DNA from: Owenia fusiformis
Taxonomy: Eukaryota > Annelida > Polychaeta > Sabellida > Oweniidae
Direction: 5' to 3'
Assembly (NCBI GenBank): GCA_903813345.2
Contig: CAIIXF020000002.1
Coordinates: forward strand, 30,190,926 to 30,250,925
Length of the DNA: 60,000 nt
The notes beneath the pieces were generated by a model. The model did no database searches. It saw only the letters and a list, made by a program, of their open reading frames with translations, and was not told the origin of the DNA. Of this stretch, positions 22,401-34,400 are shown piece after piece (position 1 is the first letter of the stretch; the number at the start of each line of letters is the position of its first letter). A program made the translations under genes and the position numbers.

Positions 22401-25400
22401 GATGATGAAAGTTTGTCATTTGGTGGATTCCAAACTGCAAGTGGGAATAAAGTCAAGATATCTGAACAGTCTTTGAAAGCTGCTAGAACTACACTAGGTG
22501 ATGATGAAAGTTTGTCATTTGGTGGATTTCAAACTGCAAGTGGGAATAAAGTCAAGATATCTGAACAGTCTTTGAAAGTTGCTAGAACTACACTAGGTGA
22601 TGATGAAAGTTTGTCATTTGGTGGATTCCAAACTGCAAGTGGGAATAAAGTAAAGATATCTGAACAGTCATTGAAAGCTGCTAGAACTACACTGGGTGAG
22701 TATGAAAGCTTGTCATTTGGTGGATTTCAAACTGCAAGTGGAAATAAAGTCAAGATATCTGAACAGTCTTTGAAAGCCACTAGATCTACACTGGGTGTGG
22801 ATGAAAGTTTGTCATTTGGTGAATTCGAGACTGCAAGTGGGAATAAAGTAAAGATATCTGAACAGTCTTTGAAAGCTGCTAGAACTACACTAGGTGAGGA
22901 TGAAAGTTTGTCATTTGGTGAATTCGAGACTGCAAGTGGGAATAAAGTAAAGATATCTGAACAGTCTTTGAAAGCTGCTAGAACTACATTTGGTGAGAAT
23001 GAAAGTTTGTCATTTGGTGGATACCAAACTGCAAGTGGGAATAAAGTCAAGATATCTGAACAGTCTCTGAAAGCTGCCAGAACTACACTTGGGGAGGATG
23101 AGAGTTTGTCATTTGGTGGATTTCAAACTGCAAGTGGGAATAAAGTCAAGATATCTGAACAATCTTTGAAAGCTGCTAGAACTACACTGGGTGAGGATGA
23201 AAGTTTGTCATTTGGTGGATTCCAAACTGCAAGTGGGAATAAAGTCAAAATATCCGAACAATCTTTGAAAGCTGCTAGAACTACACTGGGTGAGGATGAA
23301 AGTTTGTCATTTGGTGGATTCCAAACTGCAAGTGGGAATAAAGTAAAGATATCTGAACAGTCTTTGAAAGCTGCTAGAACTACATTTGGTGAGAATGAAA
23401 GTTTGTCATTTGGTGGATACCAAACTGCAAGTGGGAATAAAGTCAAGATATCTGAACAGTCTTTGAAAGCTGCCAGAACTACACTAGGCGATGATGAAAG
23501 TTTGTCATTTGGTGGATTCCAAACTGCAAGTGGGAATAAAGTAAAGATATCTGAACAATCTTTGAAAGCTGCTAGAACTACACTTGGTGAGGATGAAAGT
23601 TTGTCATTTGGTGGATTCCAAACTGCAAGTGGGAATAAAGTCAAGATATCTGAACAGTCTCTGAAAGCTGCTAGAACTACACTGAGTGAGGATGAAAGTT
23701 TGTCTTTTGGTGGATTCCAAACTGCATGTGGGAATAAAGTCAAGATATATGAACAGTCTTTGAAAGCTGCTAGAACTACACTGGGTGAGGATGAAAGTTT
23801 GTCATTTGGTGGATTCCAAACTGCAAGTGGGAATAAAGTCAAGATATCTGAACAGTCTTTGAAAGCTGCTAGAACTACACTTGGTGAGGATGAAAGTTTG
23901 TCATTTGGTGGATTCCAAACTGCAAGTGGGAGTAAAGTCAAAATATCTGAACAATCTTTGAAAGCTGCTAGAACTACACTTGGTGATGATGAAAGTTTGT
24001 CATTTGGTGGATTCCAAACTGCAAGTGGAAATAAAGTCAAGATATCCGAACAGTCTTTGAAAGCTGCTAGAACTACACTTGGTGAGGATGAAAGTTTGTC
24101 ATTTGGTGGATTCCAAACTGCAAGTGGGAATAAAGTCAAGATATCTGAACAGTCTCTGAAAGCTGCTAGAACTTCACTGGGTGAGGATGAAAGTTTGTCA
24201 TTTGGTGGATTCCAAACTGCAAGTGGGAATAAAGTCAAGATATCTGAACAATCTTTGAAAGCTGCTAGAACTACACTAGGTGAGGATGAAAGTTTGTCAT
24301 TTGGTGGATTCCAAACTGCATGTGGGAATAAAGTCAAGATATATGAACAGTCTTTGAAAGCTGCTAGAACTACACTGGGTGAGGATGAAAGTTTGTCATT
24401 TGGTGGATTCCAAACTGCAAGTGGGAGTAAAGTCAAAATATCTGAACAATCTTTGAAAGCTGCTAGAACTACACTTGGTGATGATGAAAGTTTGTCATTT
24501 GGTGGATTCCAAACTGCAAGTGGGAATAAAGTTAAGATATCCGAACAGTCTTTGAAAGCTGCTAGAACTACACTGGGTGATGATGAAAGTTTGTCATTTG
24601 GTGGATTCCAAACTGCAAGTGGGAATAAAGTCAAAATATCTGAACAATCTTTAAAAGCTGCTAGAACTACACTGGGTGAGGATGAAAGTTTGTCTTTTGG
24701 TGGATTCCAAACTGCAAGTGGGAATAAAGTCAAGATATCTGAACAGTCTTTAAAAGCTGCTAGAACTACACTGGGTGAGGATGAAAGTTTGTCATTTGGT
24801 GGGTTCCAAACTGCAAGTGGGAATAAAGTCAAGATATCTGAACAGTGTTTGAAAACTGCTAGAACTACACTTGGTGAGGATGAAAGTTTATCATTTGGTG
24901 GATACAAAACTGCAAGTGGGAATAATGTCAAGATATCCGAACAGTCTTTGAAAGCTGCTAGAACTACACTAGGTGAGGATGAAAGTTTGTCATTTGGGGG
25001 ATTCGAGACTGCAAGTAGGAATAAAGTCAATATATCTGAACAGTCTTTGAAAGCTGCTAGAACTACACTAGGTGAGGATGAAAGTTTGTCATTTGGTGAA
25101 TTCGAGACTGCAAGTGGGAATAAAGTAAAGATATCTGAACAGTCTTTGAAAGCTGCTAGAACTACACTGGGTGAGGATGAAAGTTTGTCATTTGGTGGAT
25201 TCCAAACTGCATGTGGTAATAAAGTCAAAATATCTGAACAATCTTTGAAAGCTGCTAGAACTACACTGAGTGAGGATGAAAGCAGTAATAAAATCGGTAT
25301 TTCTAATCAATCTCATCCAGCTAGTAGTTCAGTTTTGTCAACACCCAAAGGCTTTCAAACTGCAATTGGATCAAAAGCTGCCATGTCAGAAAATGCATTA

Positions 25401-28400
25401 AAAGCTGCAAGTTCGACATTAGGAAGAGAATCCCATGATGTAGAAAGTGTCATACAAACAAAGGAAAATGTTGAGCGTACACCAAACAGTAACCAACTGA
25501 AGAAGAAAGTCATATACTCTAATGCTCCTAACACCCTCGACAAATCAAGGGCATTGAACAACAAGAAACCAACACCTTTGTGTATAAAAGAATCAAATAC
25601 AACACCAGCAAGAAAAGACCAAACCACAAACGAAAAACCTGGAGAAGATATGACCACAAAGGGAAATCCATTCAAAGATGTGTCAAAAGCCCAGATGTAT
25701 GGGTTCACCCAGGAGGCACATGAATGCACCAGGGCACTGTTGAATGATGGTGACTTTGATGAAGAGGTTAAGATTGAGGGCCCATTTCAACAGAGGGATT
25801 GGATGGGTAATATCAGTAGTACACGTGAAGGTAAGAATAATTTTCTGCTGTTCAATTGACTACTTTTGTAAGGATGATTTTCTGCTGTTTTACTCCTTAT
25901 CATTCAATTGACCACTTTTGTTCAGAAGTAAAGATTATTTTTGGTAAATGAAATTTGTTTAGAATCAAAATAATATTGCATTTGGTATATCTGCTTTTTA
26001 TATAGCTTATTACCACGCCTTTAGCAGCAGGTGATTTTCACCGGTTCTCAACTTTTTCATGTTAAATTCATAATTTCCACTAATTTTGCCTGTTCTTTTC
26101 ATTTATTTAGCCTGTTGTTAGAAACCCCTGGGTGTATACTTTTGATGTTTGAAGCAAAAGTTGTGATGTATGGTTTTAAAATGCTAGTATGTTCAATCTA
26201 ATATTGTTTTTTTTTGTATTACAGGTCACCTTAGTGATCGTAGACATCATGGTCTCTCACCAGTGCTGACACCTGTAGCTTCTACTGGGAACCAGCCTGG
26301 TAGCAAAAATGCTCTAGTTACAAGGTAAGAAGATGTTAATATTTAGAAAAACAGGGGTGTGAGGAATGTTTTTTGGTCAAACATTTTGTTTTGTGTTCAT
26401 TGTTTAATTCATGACACTAGGCTTCATGGTTTAGTGCACAAAAATGAACAATAGTTTAAATACATGTATATTATGTTTAAGAACAGGCCCATGTTTGCCA
26501 GGGTGACCCCTATAGACCCTCTACTTTCGGAATAACTCTCATTTATGCTTATATGCCTTAATGGAGAATGTAATTTCTCTAGATCTCAAAGCCTTTGATA
26601 TGATATAATATACCACTGTTTATACAATTGAAGACTGTGATCTGCTTATAGGTGAATGACAAAGGTATTCCAAAGTTAGAGGGTTGCTTTTTTGGGTCAC
26701 CCTGATTTTTGAATGAAAATTAATACAGTTATGAAAAGTCTGTGATTTTCTGGTATCATTCAATCGGAAATTACTAACCCCCCGACATTTTAATTCGGAA
26801 ACCTACAAATAATAGGGCTTCAGCAATTGAATATGTTCAATTCTTATACCTGGCATAAGAATTGAACCTCATTTGCCCAAACCTCATGTTTGCTGAAGTC
26901 CGAGTATTTGTAGGATTCCGAGTTCAAATGTCGGGGTGTTTACTAATCTCATTGTGTATTTTGTATGATTTCAGCCCACACTCAGGACTTCAGGAAACAT
27001 GCAGAAACTTAAATACTTCTTATAAACGAAATGTTGATAGACCTCTCTTTATACATAGACGCAAGAAATTCAACTACTCAGTGGCCAATCAGAGTGAAAC
27101 ATCTTATAAAAACACCAACCAATCAGAGCCATCGATTCCTGGCCATTCTGAGGGTGCAGTGGAAAGTTCTTTTGTGACACCCTATAGAAAAGCAGAAGCC
27201 TCAAACACTAAAAGACCTCAAATAAATGATTCTGTATCCCTGAAGGACCCTGTTAATGAAACAATTTCAGCAGGGGGATTTAGCACTCCCTTTAAATATG
27301 ACAAAAACTCTGACGAGCTTCAAGTTAGTGAAACGAAAACAGAAATAAACACTGAAATATATGAATCGACTGTGAGTGACACACCTGTGAAATCACCAGA
27401 GTTAACCAATCAGATAAGAGCAGATGATGATGTCATCATGGCAAGAGAAGCCGAGCGTATGTCCCAATCAAAACGAATATTGTATAAAAAACGCAAGAAG
27501 GTGCAACCTGTAGTTGGAGCGCTATTGGAGAAGAAAATAAATGGGAAGCGTGTGTCGATGAGAGATATAACAGGAGAGCCACCCCACTCTTCTACAAAAA
27601 CAGAGGTAGGGAAACAATGAATATTTTTTTTCCAAATTAGTCCACTTTATTAAATGTACAGTGCAGTAAAAAGTTTATTCAGTCCAACTTTAATTGAATA
27701 ATTCCTTGCAACAGTAAAATGTAAGTTTATTTTTGAGTGATGATATACTGTAGTTATGGTCTCCAACCTTTTTATTCTATGAATGGTGTTGGTGGTTGGC
27801 ATCTGGCATCTGTAACAAATGGTAGGTGGTGACATTTTGCATGCTAATGCCTTGTTCAGTAAAGAAATACAATAAAATTACCAAAGTTTTGCAAACTTAG
27901 CAGCAATTTACAATAAATGCCTACAAAAAATTCAAAGATGAGTACATAATAAAAATGTTGAGACTGTTTAAGGCTTTCGGGGGGGGGGGGGAATTATGAT
28001 TACTCTGATCACTGGTTCAGGTTAGTTTAAAATATCTACACCTTGAAAAATAAAAAGACTAACAATTTATATTATCTGATCAAAAGATTTGTCTGCCGTG
28101 GGGAGCATGCTAAACACTTCAAATTGTCCACTTGTCATAGCATATACTTGTCATAGCATATACTGTATAAGGAATTCTAATGTACCCATTGAATCAGGTG
28201 TGAAGGGTGCATAGGTAAGTTTTAAAGCATGCACATATTTTCATTGTAGTTTGAATAAGCATTGTTAAGGTGGATTTTATATGCCTATTGGCAAGGCATT
28301 CTTCAGGTCAATGACATCACAGTTGCCAACTATAGCATGTATGATATAACATCACACATATAGCATTGGTTTAATGAAAAAATAATTGATTACCAGACAT

Positions 28401-31400
28401 GACTGACACCTTTGAAATTAATTTGTTAACACCCTTTAAGTGTCAGTTTTTTCACCTCTACAATGTGTTGTACTGTTGCTCCAGATGCCCTGTTGTCATG
28501 TTGCTATGGTAACCAGATACCTATGTTACTTGTCAAATGTATTGCTAATTATCCCAACGAACGAAGTTCTGTAGGGATATAGTGAAGCCCTCCATCCATC
28601 CGTCCGTCCTTTTTATATGAATTTTGTTTGTCGGATGGTCTTCCAGTGGTTGGTGTTTGGCAGTTGGCATTTGGCATCTGTAACAGATGGCAGGTGGTGA
28701 CATTTTTCACGTTAATGATATATATTTCAGTTATCACTAATATTGAAACCAGCACTGTGAATGTGACCAATCAGAATGCCAGTGATTACAAATTGAATGC
28801 CACATCACACCTATGTCACCATGGTTATAGAAGTGTATTTGTATTAACACAATGAGTTCCATAGGTGGTTTTGTTTGTATTCCAGTTGTTGCTGCTGGAG
28901 GTAAAACGAGCATTGTGAGTGTGACCTATCACACATAAAATGCTGGTGATTATGAATTTAATGCCACAAGCACCTATGTCACCTTGATAGTAGTAGTGTA
29001 TCCATAGTAACACAATGAGTTTGATATGTTTTGTTTGTATTGCAGTTGTTGCTGCTGGTGTTGTAACCAATCAGAATGCAAGTGATTACAAAAAGCCACA
29101 TAGCTACTATGTCACCTTGATAGTAGTAGTGTATCCATAGTAACACAATGAGTTTGATATGTTTTGTTTGTATTGCAGTTGTTGCTGCTGGTGTTGTAAC
29201 CAATCAGAATGCAAGTGATTACAAAAAGCCACATAGCTACTATGTCACCTTGATAGTAGTTGTGTATCCATAGTAACACAATGAGTTCGATATGTTTTGT
29301 TTGTATTGCAGTTGCTGCTGCTGGTGTTGTAACCAATCAGAATGCAAGTGATTACAAAAAAGTCACATAGCTACTATGTCACCATAGCAACAGGAGTGTA
29401 TCCTTAGTAACACAATGACTTCCATGTTTTTTTGTATTCCAGGTGTTTGTCACTGTGACTAAATGTGACCAATCAGAATGTTAGTAATTACAAGTTGAAT
29501 GCTGTAGAGGAAATAAATTGCCATGGCAACAGTAGTGTATCCATAGTAACATAATGGGTTCTATATGATTTTTTGTTTGTTTTTCAGTTGTTTGCTGCTG
29601 GTGTTGAGATCAGCACTGTGAATGTGACGAGTCAAAATGCCAGAGATTACAAATTCAATGCCATAGAGCACTTAGGTCTCCATGGCAACAGCAGTGTCAG
29701 TGTTAAGATTGGGGATGGGGCCACTCTAGTTTGGGATGATTACAACAGGGCTGGCATGCAGGAGTTTTGCAGGTAATTAACTCACACAACTTTCAAATCA
29801 ACTATTCTGAATTGCAGAGTAACATTGTCTCTTGCTTTTCTAAAGTACCTTAAAGTGCATTATCCACTATAACTTATATTAACAATATAGTTACAGTAGA
29901 TTTACAATTAGATTTGCTACATCTTTGCATTGTCATTGTCAAGTTGGTCCTGACTTGTTTTATCACAGTGCTCAATGAACTCTCATTTTACAGTGCATTC
30001 CTTGACACTGTGGGTGTAGAACCAAAGCTGATCAGTGAGGCATGGGTATTCAATCACTACAGGTGGATTGTCTGGAAGCTGGCTGCTTTGGAAGTGGCCT
30101 TCCCACAACAGTTTGGTGGAAGGTGGGTAATGCCTGCATTTGTATGTTCAAAAATGTCCTATACAAAATTCAAGTTACCATACCATTTTTTTGAAAACTC
30201 AAACACCAGCTTTCAGATTTGGTTCAAAGGAGGAGGGAAAGTATCGCAACCGATTTCGGACAGTCATATGTTGGATTTTGGCCATTTTCTCAGGATTAAA
30301 ACAGGTGCATATGTTAGGCCAACGCATTATCTCCAGGAAAAGCACTCATAGAGATGATAAAATAATTTTGACTTTGAGACCAGGAAGATGCAAACAACCC
30401 ACCCACATTTTTTTCTGAAATGTCTGATTTTCAACCCCTTCCACCCCTGCTTTTTCAATTTTTGTCGCATCAATATGTTGCATTTTGACACACAATTAAA
30501 CCCTTTAAGGGAATAAGTAATTCCTCCAGGTGTTTTAAAGATATCCATTATGGGTGACCAAAATTAGTTGAAAGCAATGGATTCCATGAGTTTTCCCTAT
30601 GGGAAAATAACACGGGAATATTGTTTTTCACTTTATCGAAGAGGAATCACTTATTCCTTTAAAGGGATTAACTGTGTCTTAAAACGCAACATATTGATGC
30701 AAAAAATTGAAAAAGCAGGGATGGAAGGGGTTGAAAATCAGGACAACATTTCTGAAAAAACATGTGGTTGGGTTGGTTGCATCTCCCCTGTTTCAAAATT
30801 GAAATTGTTTTATAATCTCTATGAGTGCTTTTCCTGGAGATAATGCATTGGCCTAACATATGCACCTGTTTTAATCCTAAAAAATAGCCAAAATCCAACA
30901 TATGACTATCCAAAATCTGTTGCGATACTTTCCCTCCTCCTTTATGTGCTTATGAGTTTTGGGCATTGGACTTTGTTGAAGAAAAAATTCCAAGCTTCTG
31001 AATTCAAAATAGCTATTATTTTTTAGAAAAAATATAATTTCTGATAAATCTCTACTAGAGAATTTTTTATGTCATGCATAGATTTTGCCAAAAAGAGAAA
31101 ATACCTGGTTGTTCTACAAACAAGTTGTTTGTCTTCTTCAGGTAAACTTGTTATTGTATCATACACTTGTAGTGTTTGAAATGAAGAGTTATATGAAAAA
31201 ATATGATTTGCTCTGTGGGAGTGGCTGTTAATGTTCTAGTGTTCATGATTGTTTAATTATATACCGGAATATGACACTAGCGTATATTTATCCATTAAGT
31301 ACCATGACGCAATTATTTTTTATTATGCGTTATATAATGCTATAACTATGCTGACTTCTCATGAATATAATGAAGTTGTGGAGGCATAGCAAAGTAGGTA

Positions 31401-34400
31401 TTACCCTTATGTATGTGATAGATATACAAATTAAAATATGTCCAGTAAAAGAAAATATTATCTGCCCAACACAAGAAAAGATATTTCACTTTTTTGTGGT
31501 TTTACAACATGGGGTCTATGGGGAATCTCCCTGACCTAAAGTCACATTTTCAAAGAAAATTAAATTTTCAAAGTTGATAAACTCTTTTCAAAAACACAAT
31601 GTAATTTTACATGAATATTCCAAATATGACATCAGCTTGACTGTATTTTGAATTTTTAATGACGTAAATCAAGATTATTTCTACTCGCATATAGGATATT
31701 CTATTTATTAAGCTTATTATTGATATTTGGGAAGGAATATATATGGTTTTTATCCCCAGGAAAATATCACATTGGCCTATAAAATATCAAGGCTAAGAGT
31801 CCTCGGTTAATATGCTATTTTTCTTGGCCATTAACATATTGTACATAAGATAAAATCATATTCCTTCCTTTTTAATGGATAACCTCAGTCTGTTGTACAT
31901 TTGTGTCCTTGTCACATGAAATATTCAAAGTTTAAGAAATCTTTGGAAATATCCCTCAATAATTTGAGAAACCATTTTGTTCGATTGGATTGTCTGCTCA
32001 AGGGTGTTTCTGTTAGTCATTTCCTGATCATAAATGATGCTGAGTGGAATGACATAGAAATTGATACACAAGTATTACATAAATTAATACGCAAATCAGA
32101 GAACAAATTGGTCATACATTCTTTCTGCTTGAGAAAGAAAGCATACAGTCTAAAAAAACATAATGTGGATCAAAATATTTATGCTCTGGCTTATAATGAG
32201 TAAAGATTTTGTTTCAATGGAAGATGCTAAGAACTTAACAATGCTAGACAGTTCACAAAGGATTTTTATCCCATCTGAAGAATTGATGAATCCTACGGAA
32301 ATGTATTTAGATACCAGTACTTTCACGGAGTTCAAAAGTACTGCAACAATGCCAAGTGATTCGGCTGAAACTGCAACGTTTAATCAATCATCTACAAACG
32401 CGTCATTTATTTTAGAAGGATTGCGACCCAAGGTAGGAGTAACGGAGATGTTAGTTCACACAGTTTTAGAATTCTTTATTGCGCTGGTTATGTGTTTGGG
32501 AAACATTGTTGTTCTTCTTGCTGTATGGCATCATAGAAGTCTACACACTGTGACAAATATATTCATCGTGAGTCTGAGCGTATCCGACCTCTGTATGGGT
32601 TTATTTGCCAGTCCTCTGTCAATCATCGATAACTACATCACTCCATTGATATATGGCAGCCATGTGCAGAATAAATGGTTGTGTGCATTCAAGATCTTCT
32701 GCCTGGCTATATCTGGTGGAGGCAGCCTGCTGAGTCTGTTTGGAATTGCAGTTGATCGCTACATCGCTGTAATGCACCCGATGAAATACCATACGATGAT
32801 GACACACACTCGGGTTGGCGTTTTACTGGGCTGTATGTGGCTAATATGCTTTTCTTCCTCTGTTATTATCTTCGCTCCGGATGTTATGATGTTTAAACCA
32901 CAAGATTTGTGTCGTACTGATGAGGTCCTAAATGAAACATATGCAAACTTCATGAAAGTTATTGTTGGGATTTTTTTCATTTTAACCTCATCGCTGCATA
33001 TCATGGTGTCCTTGGTAGCTTGGAAACACCGCAAGAGAATCGCATCCGAGTTGGCAGTCTTTAACAACAACATGGCTGTGGCATATCGCAAGGAAAATCG
33101 GATCACAAAGACAATATTCCTAGTTATGGTTATTTTCGTGCTTTTTTGGCTTCCATGGCTTGCTTTATATAGCATTAATCTGGAGGTGGAGCCAGCTTGG
33201 TTCACATCTTTAAAGCATGCAACTGTTGCACTTTACGTGGCAAACAGTGCAGTGAACCCATGGATCTATGCGTATAGGTCTAAAGGGATGCGACAGGCAA
33301 TGTTGAACATCATCAAATGTAAATGGAATAGTCCAATCAACCTAGAATAAACACTTCTTAAACAAGTGGATGAATATGAATATCTTGGTTGTGTATTAAT
33401 TAAGTGTTAAGCCATAATAACTAGTTTGATAAAAATTCCAACCATTTGAAAGAACAAGCAAGAAAGGCCTATTTCAAGATAAAACAACAATATATTAAAT
33501 TTAATGATATCCCAGTTAGTATCACTTTGCATTTGTTTGATACACTAATTTTGCCGGTTCTCAATTATTGTTCTGAGATATGGCTAGATCATAAACAAAT
33601 GAAGTTTATTGAAACAATCCATCTTAAGTTTTTAAAATCAGTCTTATGTGTAAAGCCTTAGACATCAACACATGTAGTATATATAAAATTTGAAGTACAA
33701 CTAATAAAATATTGGATTAGACTCCTGAGACTATGGCCAAGTAATATATTATCTGAAACATATAAATATGAGCTTGAGTTACACAAGCTTGGGTTTCCCT
33801 CATTGGCATCCAGAGTTTTCAAAATACTTGAAAAATGTGGCATGTTAGAATTCTGGGACAATCACGAAATACCTGATGAGAAAATATTTTTAAATAATGT
33901 AAATAGCACATTGATGAGACAGTATCGTGCCGATTGGCAAAATGCTTTTATGTGTGCACCTATACTCAGAACATATTGTAAATATCAAACCAAATTTGAA
34001 TGTTCTCAAAATTAAAAGAAATTATTCAACGTTTTGATTGTGATGACCCAGATATTTCTAAAAGGTTAATGGCTACTGAACACTTAACTGTTCAATTACA
34101 CATTGGAAAATTTATATATCATGGATTCAAAATTTAAATTCATACCAGTATGTTTAGTAGTGTGCATCACACTGTTCAATAATTATTTGTAGTTAGAATA
34201 ATTTTAGTAGTAGTTTGTAGTGTTTTAGTGACTAATGTATCATGTAATTGAAATAAATTGTAAATAAAAGATATGATAACTTCCTAGTTAACTAGACCTC
34301 AAGTCAACTCAACCCTTAATCAACTCCACACCAAGTCAACTCAATTTTGATAATCTTAGGTAGAATATAAAACTGGCATATCAAAAGAATTATGAAAAAA

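Noticed and set aside
23123-25228. A 701-codon open frame on the minus strand with a repeated [20 protein letters not shown] unit
   Set aside because: It is the antisense of the 99-nt BRC array; a period divisible by three with few antisense stops opens the frame automatically. The sense strand matches BRCA2.
22029-25295. CRISPR-like direct repeat array
   Set aside because: Units are contiguous coding repeats without spacers in an animal gene. The other arrays in the window are minisatellites or junction repeats, also without unique spacers.
26862-26974. Start codon at 26862 as the beginning of a separate gene
   Set aside because: This stretch overlaps the right arm of an inverted-repeat element and ends in an acceptor. 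The coding match to BRCA2 begins at 26975, in phase with exon 26225.
31901-32203. 100-codon frame ahead of the GPCR as a separate protein
   Set aside because: No domain or signal is recognisable and it overlaps the GPCR start. It is treated as possible leader sequence.
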